From assembly GCF_004022265.1 (NCBI RefSeq), contig NZ_SAVB01000027.1:1-64000 (forward strand): a DNA stretch of 64,000 bases, read 5' to 3'. Origin of the DNA: Paenirhodobacter ferrireducens. GTDB taxonomy: Bacteria; Pseudomonadota; Alphaproteobacteria; Rhodobacterales; Rhodobacteraceae. Both the position numbers and the translations under genes were made by a program. Numbering within the stretch: the stretch's first letter is position 1; each line of letters begins with the position of its first letter. Under the pieces are notes generated by a model. That model made no database searches, had not been told where the DNA came from, and saw only the letters and a list, made by a program, of their open reading frames with translations. Below are positions 53,213-61,025 of the stretch, piece after piece.

Positions 53213-54436
53213 ATGAATAAGCCCGATATTCAGGGCATGTTCAAGATACTCTCGAAGTTCACCCGCAAGTCTCTGTCCGAACCTGACGACGCATTGCTGT
53301 CGCTGTTCGGTGCTGTGCCGACTGTCTCGGGCGTGACAGTCACGGCAGCCTCGGCGCTGCGGGTTCCGGCTGTGGCCTCGGCGGTGCGGCTGATCTCGGA
53401 AGCGGTGGCCGATCTCGACGTGCTGGTGAAGCGCGTGGGGACGGATGGGGCCGAGACCGAGGAGAAATCGCATCCGCTTCTGGGCATCCTGCGCGGCGAG
53501 GCGAACGACTGGACGGACGGCTTTACCTTCATCCGCGATCTGATGATCGACGCGCTGACCCGCGATGAGGGGGGCCTTGCCTATGTGAACCGGGTGAACG
53601 GGCGCGTGGTCGAGGTGATCCGCTATGCGCCGGGGGCGATCTCGGTTGATTACGATCCGCTGACGCTCGAACCGACCTACCGCTTGCAGGGCGCTCCGAT
53701 CCCCTCGCAGAACGTGGTTCACTTGCGCAGCCCGTTCGGCAGGGCCCCCTTGTCTCTGGCACGCGAGGCGATTGCGCTGGCGACGGTGCTGGAACGTCAC
53801 GGCTCGAAACTCTTTGGCAACGGTGCGCGGCCTTCTGGCCTTCTCAAGTTCCCGAAGGGGATGGGTGAAGAGGCGGTGAAGCGGGCGCGTGAGGGCTGGC
53901 GTCAGACCCATGAGAACGGCGACACGGGCCGAACGGCGATCCTTTACGACGATGCCGACTTCGTTCCGCTGACCTTCAACAGCGTCGATGCGCAGTATCT
54001 CGAACTGCGGACCTTCCAGATTGTCGAGATCGCGCGGGCGTTCCGGGTTCCGCCGTCGATGATTTACGAACTGAGCCGCGCCACGTGGTCGAACGCGGAA
54101 CAGATGAACCTGGAGTTCCTGACCTACTGCCTCGATCCGTGGATCAAGGCGATGGAAGGGGCGCTGCGTCGGGCGCTGTTCATGGCAGACGAGCGGGCGA
54201 AATACGCGATCCGCTTCGACCGTGATGACCTGACGCGGGCCGATCTGGCGACCCGTTCGATGGCGATCAACAGCCTGATCGCAAGCCGGGTGCTGAACCC
54301 GAACGAGGGCCGCGAATGGCTTGGCCTCGATCCTTACGAGGGCGGCGACGAATACGCCAACCCGAACACCGGATCGTCGCAGCCCAATGAGGCTAGCCCG
54401 ATAAAATCAGACGAGGGTGAAGATGGAACTGAATGA
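53213..54436 (+). CDS. Phage portal protein, HK97 family
   Basis: 407 residues. ALRVPAVASAVRLISEAVADLDVLV near the start, the middle VVHLRSPFGRAPLSLAREAIALA and FRVPPSMIYELSRATWSNAEQMNLEFLTYCLDPWIKAMEGALRRALF (portal core) are typical HK97-type portal sequences. It forms the dodecameric DNA gateway in the capsid vertex. Start is uncertain: ATG 53213 has a poor Shine-Dalgarno match and ATG 53237 (MFKILSKF) is an alternative typical of portals. Confidence 0.9.
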   Translation: MNKPDIQGMFKILSKFTRKSLSEPDDALLSLFGAVPTVSGVTVTAASALRVPAVASAVRLISEAVADLDVLVKRVGTDGAETEEKSHPLLGILRGEANDWTDGFTFIRDLMIDALTRDEGGLAYVNRVNGRVVEVIRYAPGAISVDYDPLTLEPTYRLQGAPIPSQNVVHLRSPFGRAPLSLAREAIALATVLERHGSKLFGNGARPSGLLKFPKGMGEEAVKRAREGWRQTHENGDTGRTAILYDDADFVPLTFNSVDAQYLELRTFQIVEIARAFRVPPSMIYELSRATWSNAEQMNLEFLTYCLDPWIKAMEGALRRALFMADERAKYAIRFDRDDLTRADLATRSMAINSLIASRVLNPNEGREWLGLDPYEGGDEYANPNTGSSQPNEASPIKSDEGEDGTE

Positions 54437-54809
54437 CCTGATCTCTGCATCCGCCGATCATGAGCGCGGCGCGTGGCTCGAACTGGCGCACCCGGTGACC
54501 GGGATGCTGACGGGGATGCGGGTCAAACTCGCTGGCCCTGACAGCGACACGCAGGCCAAGGCGCGGCTGCGCATGGCGGATGACCTCGGGGAATATGCAG
54601 AACTCGACGGCACGCTGACGGCAGAGAAGCGCGAGAAGGCGCGGCTCGACTGCCTCGCCCGCTGTTTCCTTGACTGGGACATGACCGAGGACGGGCAGCT
54701 TCTGCCCTTCACGCACAAGAACGTGGTGCGCTTCCTGCGCGCGGGCACCTGGGTTCAGGCGCAGGTCGATGCTTTCGCGGGCGACCGTCGCAATTTCGGG
54801 GGGCTGTGA
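54423..54809 (+). CDS. Phage morphogenesis-module protein, unknown
   Basis: 128 residues, no family recognised, helical in outline (RMADDLGEYAELDGTLTAEKREKARLDCLARCFLDWDM...). ATG 54423 overlaps the portal end and follows GAGG by six bases; a GTG six bases earlier is possible. Located between portal and protease-capsid genes, where some phages have a head-assembly accessory gene. Confidence 0.65.
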   Translation: MELNDLISASADHERGAWLELAHPVTGMLTGMRVKLAGPDSDTQAKARLRMADDLGEYAELDGTLTAEKREKARLDCLARCFLDWDMTEDGQLLPFTHKNVVRFLRAGTWVQAQVDAFAGDRRNFGGL

Positions 54810-54810
54810 G

Positions 54811-56313
54811 ATGGACCGGATCGAGATCAAAGCGGATCTGTCGATTGACGACGCGGGCGCTATCACCGGCTTGGCGTGGCCGTTCGGTTCGCCGGATCGG
54901 GTGGGGGACGTGATCGAGGCCGGGGCGTTTGCCAAGGCGGCGGCTCCTTTGCCCATGCTCGACAGCCACGATCAGAAGACGGTGGTCGGCGTCTGGGACG
55001 AAATCAGTGAGACGCCCGAGGGTCTGACGGTCAAGGGGCGGCTGTTGATCGAAGATGTGCAGCGTGCCCGAGAGGTCCGGGCGCTGGTGCAGGCAGGGGC
55101 GATGCGCGGCCTGTCGATTGGCTTTCGGGCCGCCAAGGCGCTGCCCCGTCAAAAGGGCGGGCGCACGATTGAAGACCTCGAACTTCTGGAAATCAGCATC
55201 GTCGCGGTCCCGGCACATCCGGGCGCGCAAATCACCTCTGCAAAGGACATGACTATGGCAGGCGAAAATGAAGACGGCATTGCGGCGCTCGAAGCCAAGA
55301 TGACCGAGATTGAAAAGAAGGCCGATACTTCGGCCCTCACGGCGCGCCTCGACAAGATCGAAGCGAAGATGAACCGCCCGGGCACCGAGACCAAGCCCGA
55401 GGCGACGGACGAGGTGAAAGCCTTTGCGGCCTATCTCTCGACCGGCACGACCGAAGGAAAGGCGCTGACCACGGCGGCGGATACGGCGAACCACATCCTT
55501 GCCCCCGAACAGGTCGAGAGCGAGTTCATCCGCAATCTGGTCGAGTTCAGCCCGATCCGCACCATTGCGGACGTTCGCAGCACGACTTCGGCCAAGGTGA
55601 TCTTGCCGAAGCGCACCGGCATCACGAACGCTGTCTGGGTGGGAGAAACCACGGCCCGCACCGGCTCGGAGCCGACCTTCGATCAGGCCGATATCGAGGT
55701 GAAGGAGATCGCGACCTATGTCGATATCTCGCTCCAGATGTCGGAAGACAGTTCGAACGTGCTGACCGAGGTCAACCTCGCACTGGCCGAGGACTTCGGG
55801 CAGAAGGAAAGCCTTGCCTTCGTCAACGGCTCGACGACGCTCGAACCCAAGGGCTTCATGCAGGATGCGACGATTGCCACGACCGACAACGGCAGCGTGA
55901 GCGCGCTCGATCCTGATGCCCTGATCGCGCTGATGTATGCGCTGCCTGCGACCTATCGCAATGCGGGCACTTGGGTGATGAACGGCAACACGCTGGCCGT
56001 GATCCGCACCCTGAAAGACGGCGACGGACGTTACCTGTGGCAGCCATCCTATCAGGCGGGTCAGCCTGAGACGATCCTCGGGCGTCCGGTGGTTGAGGCG
56101 GTCGATATGCCTGATATCGCAGAAGATGCGCAGCCGATCATCTACGGCGACTTCATGCGGGGCTATCGGATCTATGACCGGCTGTCGCTGGCGATCCTCG
56201 CTGACCCCTATTCGGTGCGGGTGAACGGGCTGGTCCGGTATCACGCGCGCCGTCGCGTTGGCGCTGACGTGGTGCGGCCTGCGGCCTTCCGCAAGCTGGT
56301 CATGGCGGTCTGA
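54811..56313 (+). CDS. Fused prohead protease and major capsid protein (HK97 type)
   Basis: 500 residues in one frame. Residues 1-145 are a prohead serine protease with H53 (LDSHD), S102 (RGLSIGF) and E127 (ELLEIS) as catalytic triad. A coiled-coil delta-like region follows (about 152-190), then an HK97 capsid fold from about 210 (AFAAYLSTGTTEGKALTTA..., later YGDFMRGYRIYDRLSLAIL). An internal ATG at 55255 with AAGGA seven bases upstream would give a 352-residue capsid protein alone, in frame. So protease and capsid may be made both fused and separately. Confidence 0.9.
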   Translation: MDRIEIKADLSIDDAGAITGLAWPFGSPDRVGDVIEAGAFAKAAAPLPMLDSHDQKTVVGVWDEISETPEGLTVKGRLLIEDVQRAREVRALVQAGAMRGLSIGFRAAKALPRQKGGRTIEDLELLEISIVAVPAHPGAQITSAKDMTMAGENEDGIAALEAKMTEIEKKADTSALTARLDKIEAKMNRPGTETKPEATDEVKAFAAYLSTGTTEGKALTTAADTANHILAPEQVESEFIRNLVEFSPIRTIADVRSTTSAKVILPKRTGITNAVWVGETTARTGSEPTFDQADIEVKEIATYVDISLQMSEDSSNVLTEVNLALAEDFGQKESLAFVNGSTTLEPKGFMQDATIATTDNGSVSALDPDALIALMYALPATYRNAGTWVMNGNTLAVIRTLKDGDGRYLWQPSYQAGQPETILGRPVVEAVDMPDIAEDAQPIIYGDFMRGYRIYDRLSLAILADPYSVRVNGLVRYHARRRVGADVVRPAAFRKLVMAV

Positions 56314-56666
56314 TGCCATCCCGCGCCCCTCATATCTGCGGCTGCGGGCATGTCGTTCCTTCGGGGGTGAAATGTCCGTGCCAGATCAAGAGGGACGCGG
56401 AGCGCAAGGCCCGGTTCGACAAGGACCGGCCAAGCGCATCGGAGCGGGGCCTCGGGGCGGACTGGCGCAAGCTGCGCGCCCGTCACATCAGGAAGCACCC
56501 GTTCTGCGTGATCTGCGGCGCGCCTGCTACGGATGTTGATCACATCATCCCAAGGCGCGTTGCCCCTGAGCGCAGGCTCGATCCGACGAACCTGCAATCG
56601 CTTTGCAAGAAGCATCACTCTGGCGCGAAGCAACGAGAAGAGCGCCGCAAATACGGGATGAACTGA
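56313..56666 (+). CDS. HNH endonuclease
   Basis: 117 residues; CVICGAPATDVDHIIPRRVAPERRLDPTNLQSLCKKHHSGAK holds the CxxC-HDx-N-CxxH layout of HNH nucleases. An N-terminal CGCG/CPC segment may bind a second zinc. HNH proteins often assist terminase in packaging; here the terminase lies about 2.4 kb downstream. Starts by TGATG overlap on the capsid gene. Confidence 0.88.
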   Translation: MPSRAPHICGCGHVVPSGVKCPCQIKRDAERKARFDKDRPSASERGLGADWRKLRARHIRKHPFCVICGAPATDVDHIIPRRVAPERRLDPTNLQSLCKKHHSGAKQREERRKYGMN

Positions 56667-56667
56667 C

Positions 56668-57123
56668 ATGACAGTTTTCACCACGAACGGCGCAAAGATC
56701 TATATCGGGGCGTCGATGGATATCACCTCGGGCACGGTGGCCGCGGCTGACTTCACCTCGCAGACCTTCACCCAGATCAAAGAGGTCCAGTCGATCGGCA
56801 CGCTCGGCGATGCGGCCAACGAGGTCACCTTCGCCTCTCTGGAAGACGGGCGGACGCGGCGGTTCAAAGGCACGAGAGATGCGGGCACGATGGAACTGAC
56901 CTGCGGCCTCGATGAGACAGATGCCGGGCAGATCGCGCTCAAGGCGGCAGAGGCGACGAGCGACAACTACGCCTTCAAGGTCGAACTGCCGGACGGATCT
57001 TCGCGGCTCTTTGCGGCGATGGTCGGCACGGCGCAGGAAGCGGTTTCCGAGGCGGATAACATCATCACGTTGACGGCGACGCTCTGGATCAACTCGAACG
57101 TGGTCAGGGTGGCGGCGGAGTAA
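56668..57123 (+). CDS. Phage tail tube protein, copy 1
   Basis: 151 residues, beta-rich, with the tail-tube pattern TMELTCGLDETDAGQIALKAAEAT and PDGSSRLFAAMVGTAQEAV. Aligned by eye with the next gene it shares the (T/S)xxLDxTDAGQIAL core and PxGxSRxxxA. Tail tube subunits form the hexameric inner tube of siphophage tails. One base after the HNH gene. Confidence 0.8.
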   Translation: MTVFTTNGAKIYIGASMDITSGTVAAADFTSQTFTQIKEVQSIGTLGDAANEVTFASLEDGRTRRFKGTRDAGTMELTCGLDETDAGQIALKAAEATSDNYAFKVELPDGSSRLFAAMVGTAQEAVSEADNIITLTATLWINSNVVRVAAE

Positions 57124-57126
57124 TCC

Positions 57127-57546
57127 ATGAAGTTCGCCGCATCAGGATCGAAGCTGTTCATCGACAGCAGCGGGTGGGTGCAGATCACCGGCGTCGAGAC
57201 CCTGAGCGGTCTCGGCGGCGAGTGGGGCATGCTCGATCAACAGGTGATTTGCGAAACGAACGAAGTGCCCATGGTCGAGTTCATGAAGCAGAGCCTTCGC
57301 CCTTCGGCCATGAGCCTCACCCTTGCGCTCGATCCCACGGATGCGGGGCAGATCGCCCTTCATGCGGCCTTTGCCGCGTTCGATGCGACCCCGGCGTTCA
57401 AGATCACCTTTCCGGGCGGAACGTCACGCGAATGGACGGCCTATGTCACGGCCTTCACCGACGATCTGAACAGCGCCGATGACATGGCGCGGGTCAACGT
57501 CACCTTGCAACTCACGGGCCTGATCACAAGGAGCGAAGACACATGA
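57127..57546 (+). CDS. Phage tail tube protein, copy 2
   Basis: 139 residues; SAMSLTLALDPTDAGQIALHAAFAAFD and FPGGTSREWTAYV mirror the previous gene, so the two are paralogues. One may be the main tube subunit and the other a tail terminator-proximal or minor tube variant. Overlaps the following connector gene by four bases. Confidence 0.75.
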   Translation: MKFAASGSKLFIDSSGWVQITGVETLSGLGGEWGMLDQQVICETNEVPMVEFMKQSLRPSAMSLTLALDPTDAGQIALHAAFAAFDATPAFKITFPGGTSREWTAYVTAFTDDLNSADDMARVNVTLQLTGLITRSEDT

Positions 57547-57842
57547 TCGTCACCGCCGCACAGGTCAAGGCGCAACTGAACCTCGATGACGCCATCGACG
57601 ACGATCTTGTCGAGGTGAAGGCGAAGGCCGCGCAAAACCACATCGAGCGTCTTCTCGGGTTCAAGATCGAGGAAGAGTTCGGCGCGGTCGATCAGGACGA
57701 AGTGCCGCCCGCGCTGATCGAGGCCGTGCTTCAGCTTGCCGCGCATTGGTATGAGAACCGCGAAGCCGCGGGTGATGCCACCGATCCCATCCTGTTCGGG
57801 GTGGGTGAGATCGTGCGCGAATATCGGGGGTTCACCTTCTGA
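57543..57842 (+). CDS. Head-tail connector protein (HK97 gp6-like)
   Basis: 99 residues; VTAAQVKAQLNLDDAIDDDLVEVKAKAAQNHIERLLG and LQLAAHWYENREA are typical of the gp6-like helical adaptor that binds the portal ring. ATGA overlap upstream, one-base overlap downstream with the gp10-like gene. Confidence 0.85.
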   Translation: MIVTAAQVKAQLNLDDAIDDDLVEVKAKAAQNHIERLLGFKIEEEFGAVDQDEVPPALIEAVLQLAAHWYENREAAGDATDPILFGVGEIVREYRGFTF

Positions 57843-58318
57843 TGGCCGATGACCTCGCCAGCTTTCAGGCAAAGCTGCAGGCGCTCGGGCGCTCTGCCTC
57901 GAAGTGTGTGGGCAAGGCGATGGAGACCTCGGCGGAAGAGATCTGCGACCTCGCCAGGGCGGCTTGTCCGGTCGATGATGGCGACCTGAAAAAGTCCATC
58001 GGCTGGACATGGGGCGACGCGCCAAAGGGCAGCGTGAGCATCGGCACGGTGGGCGACAATGCGGCGATGCGGATCACGATCTATGCGGGCGATGCCAAAG
58101 CCTATTACGCCCGATGGGTGGAGTTCGGCACGAAAGCCCATGCGATCGGCAAAGGCTCGAACAGCAAGCTCAAGGGCAAAAGCAACCAGACCGGCGCACA
58201 GCACAATGGTGCAAGGGCGCGTCCGTTCTTCTTCCCGGCCTACAGGCTCGGGCGCAAGCGGGCGATCAACCGGATCAAGCGGGCAATCTCGAAGGCCGTG
58301 AAGGAGGCCGCGACATGA
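57842..58318 (+). CDS. HK97 gp10-family tail component
   Basis: 158 residues; LGRSASKCVGKAMETSAEEICDLARAACPVDDGDLKKSIGW and YYARWVEFGTKAH match gp10/tail-completion proteins that cap the tail tube and join it to the head. The C-terminus is basic (RLGRKRAINRIKRAISKAVKEAAT). Overlaps both neighbours. Confidence 0.85.
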   Translation: MADDLASFQAKLQALGRSASKCVGKAMETSAEEICDLARAACPVDDGDLKKSIGWTWGDAPKGSVSIGTVGDNAAMRITIYAGDAKAYYARWVEFGTKAHAIGKGSNSKLKGKSNQTGAQHNGARARPFFFPAYRLGRKRAINRIKRAISKAVKEAAT

Positions 58319-58728
58319 GTGCAGACCTCGAACTTCAAAAGGCGATCCGCGCGGCTTTGGTGGCTGACGGCGGTGTCACGGCACTGGTGCCTGCATCGAA
58401 GATCCTCGACATGAACGCGGCCCCGGCTCCGAACCCGTCGATCATTCTGGGCGAAAGTCAGGTGATCGACAACGGCTCAAGCCTCGCGGGCGATCATGAG
58501 CAGATCGTCCACACGCTCCACATCTGGAAAGAGGAAGCCTCGCTTGTGGGGGTCAAGGGCATTGCTTCGGCAATCCGGGGCGCGCTGGCTGGCAGGTTGA
58601 GCCTTCCGGCCCCTTACCACGTCGCGGGGCAGAAGGTGGCCTCTGCGCGCTTCCTGCGCGATCCTGACGGGGTGACCTCGCACGGGGTGGTGACGCTCGA
58701 AGTGCTGATCTCGGGGGACGCGCCATGA
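58315..58728 (+). CDS. DUF3168-type tail terminator-like protein
   Basis: 137 residues. LELQKAIRAALVADGGVTALV start and IWKEEASLVGVKGIASAIRGALAG are DUF3168 features; the family acts as tail terminator (gpU-like) in related phages. ATGA overlaps on both sides. The longer frame (from 58009) is a shadow of the gp10 gene. Confidence 0.82.
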   Translation: MSADLELQKAIRAALVADGGVTALVPASKILDMNAAPAPNPSIILGESQVIDNGSSLAGDHEQIVHTLHIWKEEASLVGVKGIASAIRGALAGRLSLPAPYHVAGQKVASARFLRDPDGVTSHGVVTLEVLISGDAP

Positions 58729-59048
58729 AGTCGGGAAAGCTGCGGCATCATATCCAGATCGAAGACCCCTCGGTGGCGGTCGATGATTACGGCACGCCCG
58801 TCGAGACGGGGGCGGTGGTCTATACCCTGCGGGCCGAGGTGATCCAGCAGACGGCGCAGGAATACGTGCGCGACCGGGGCGACGTGACCGAGGTGACGGT
58901 GGCCTTTCGCGTGCGCAATCCGGGCGGGGTGACGACCTCGCACCGCGTCCGGTTCGACGGTGCGGCCTACGATATCCGGCAGGTCGTGCCGATCGAGAAC
59001 GGGCGCGGGCTGGAGCTGCAAACGGTGAAGATCGGGGGTGACGCATGA
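58725..59048 (+). CDS. Phage head closure protein
   Basis: 107 residues; GKLRHHIQIEDPSVAVDDYGTPVETG and FDGAAYDIRQVVPIENGRGLELQTVK match the head-tail adaptor/head closure family (SPP1 gp16-like), a beta-barrel that seals the connector after packaging. ATGA junctions upstream and downstream. Confidence 0.85.
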   Translation: MKSGKLRHHIQIEDPSVAVDDYGTPVETGAVVYTLRAEVIQQTAQEYVRDRGDVTEVTVAFRVRNPGGVTTSHRVRFDGAAYDIRQVVPIENGRGLELQTVKIGGDA

Positions 59049-59440
59049 AAGGCGTTAAACCCGAACTGCGTGAAGACCCCGAGGCGGTGACGGTTCTCGA
59101 TCCGCCCGAGTGGATGGGGGCCGATGCGCGCGAGGAATGGGAGCGGGTGATGCCGATCCTTGCGGCACGGCGCATCCTGTCGGCGGCGGACCTCGGGGGC
59201 TTGGAAAACTACTGCATCGCCATTGGCACGGCGCGCGAGGCCGAACGGCTGATCCAGAAATTCGGGCTGGTGACGGAAACCGAGACGGGCCTCAAACGCA
59301 ACCCGGCTGTCGGCATCCAGTCGGAGGCAATCAAGACGGCGCGGCTGATCGGGGCGGAGATGGGGTTGACGCCCGTGTCCCGCTCGCGGCCCGCGATCCG
59401 AGACGATGAGGACGATGATGACCCGTTCGACCTTTCCTGA
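59045..59440 (+). CDS. Terminase small subunit, P27 family
   Basis: 131 residues; LDPPEWMGADAREEWERVMPIL...LSAADLGGLENYCIAIGTAREAERLIQKFGLV and KRNPAVGIQSEAIKTARLIGAEMGLTPVSR are typical P27-type TerS. It would recognise the packaging site. The end overlaps the start of the large subunit by 23 bases. Unusual place: downstream of the connector genes. Confidence 0.88.
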   Translation: MKGVKPELREDPEAVTVLDPPEWMGADAREEWERVMPILAARRILSAADLGGLENYCIAIGTAREAERLIQKFGLVTETETGLKRNPAVGIQSEAIKTARLIGAEMGLTPVSRSRPAIRDDEDDDDPFDLS

Positions 59441-61016
59441 ATGGATCTACGACGGTTCTGAAATCCCCGACCCTCTGGGCTTCGGGGAACGGGCGGTGAC
59501 ATTTCTCAAGAGGCTGCGGCACCCCAAGAGCCGCCAGCCGGTGCAACTCGATCTGTGGCAAGAGCGGATCGTGCGGCGCATCTATGGCCCGCGCCATGAG
59601 GATGGCACGCGGATCGTCAAGACGGCGGTGCTTCTGGTGCCGCGTGGCAATCGCAAGACCTCGCTCGCGGCCTTGCTCATGGCGCTGCATACCATTGGCC
59701 CGGAAGCCATGCCGAGGGGCGAGGCGATCTGTGCGGCTGCGGCGCGCGATCAGGCCCGCATTGCCTATGAGGAATTGAAAGGGCTGATGCTGGCGCATCC
59801 TAAGGTGGCGTCCAAGGTGGCGATCCGCGACAGCAAGAACACCATTAGCTTCCCGAAACTTGGGAGTTTCTGCAAGGCGATCTCGGCGGATGCGGGCGTT
59901 CAGCATGGGCGCACGCCTGTCTTTGTGCTGGCCGATGAATTGCACGCATGGCCGAAGCGCGACCTTTGGGATGTGCTGCGCTCTGGTCTGCCCAAGACGC
60001 GCGGTTCGCTTCTGGTGGTGGCGACCACGGCGGGGCGCGGGCAAGAGAACGTGGCTTGGGATATCGTCGAGGACGCCCGCAAGGTGGCGCGCGGCGAGAT
60101 CGAAGATCCGTCGATCCTGCCCATTCTGTTCGAGGCAGAGCGCGATTGCGACTGGACCGACGAAGATATCTGGTATCGGGTGAACCCCGGTCTGCGTCAT
60201 GGCTATCCCGATATTGAGGGCCTTCGCCAGCTCGCCCGGGAGGGGCAGCGTCGGATCGGCGACCGGGAAGCCTTCCGACAGCTTCACCTGAACATCTGGC
60301 TCGATCACGCAACGCAGCCCTTCGTCGACATGGCGATCTATGACGAAGGCAGGGGCCCGGTCGATCTGGCTGACCTCGAAGCCAGGCAAGCGCCGTGCTG
60401 GATCGGTGTTGACCTGTCGTCGAACTCTGACCTGACGGTTGCGGTGGCGTGCTGGAAGGACGGGGATGACGGCTATCAGGTCTGGCCGTGGTTCTTCTGC
60501 CCCGAAGAGAACCTGCGCGACCGGGAGGACCGCTCCGGCGTGCCCTATACCACATGGGCGGAACAGGGCTTCATCATCCCGACGCCGGGGAATGTGGTCG
60601 ATTATCGCCGGGTGGAAGACGAACTGAGGGAACTCTGTGCGCGGTTCAACGTGCGCGAGATCGCCTTCGACCCGCATCTTGCGCGCAACATGCTGAACAA
60701 TCTTCTCGAAGACGGACTGCCTGCGGTCGAGATGCGGCAAGGCTGGATCACTATGGCCCCGGCGGTGAAGGAGCTGGAACGGGCCATAATCGGGCACGGG
60801 TTCCGCCACGGTGGGCACCCGATCCTGCGCTGGAACTTCGACAATATCGAGGTGGTGACGGACAAGGCCGGGAACATGGCGTTCCACAAGGGCAAGTCGA
60901 AAGACAAGATCGACGGCGCGGTTGCATCGGCGATGGCCGTGGCGCGGGCTGCGGCGGGCGAGGGCGGGTTCGCGCTCGAAGCCGACTGGATGAATGACGA
61001 AATGCTTTGGGCATAG
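59418..61016 (+). CDS. Terminase large subunit
   Basis: 532 residues. N-terminal ATPase with an unusual Walker A PRGNRKTS (75-82) and Walker B VLADE (D173, E174), then an RNase H-type nuclease domain with acidic centres including GVDLSSNSDL. It packages DNA into the prohead through the portal. I chose ATG 59418 because GAGGA is five bases upstream; ATGs at 59406 and 59415 are less well spaced. Confidence 0.93.
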   Translation: MTRSTFPEWIYDGSEIPDPLGFGERAVTFLKRLRHPKSRQPVQLDLWQERIVRRIYGPRHEDGTRIVKTAVLLVPRGNRKTSLAALLMALHTIGPEAMPRGEAICAAAARDQARIAYEELKGLMLAHPKVASKVAIRDSKNTISFPKLGSFCKAISADAGVQHGRTPVFVLADELHAWPKRDLWDVLRSGLPKTRGSLLVVATTAGRGQENVAWDIVEDARKVARGEIEDPSILPILFEAERDCDWTDEDIWYRVNPGLRHGYPDIEGLRQLAREGQRRIGDREAFRQLHLNIWLDHATQPFVDMAIYDEGRGPVDLADLEARQAPCWIGVDLSSNSDLTVAVACWKDGDDGYQVWPWFFCPEENLRDREDRSGVPYTTWAEQGFIIPTPGNVVDYRRVEDELRELCARFNVREIAFDPHLARNMLNNLLEDGLPAVEMRQGWITMAPAVKELERAIIGHGFRHGGHPILRWNFDNIEVVTDKAGNMAFHKGKSKDKIDGAVASAMAVARAAAGEGGFALEADWMNDEMLWA

Positions 61017-61025
61017 GAGGCCAGC

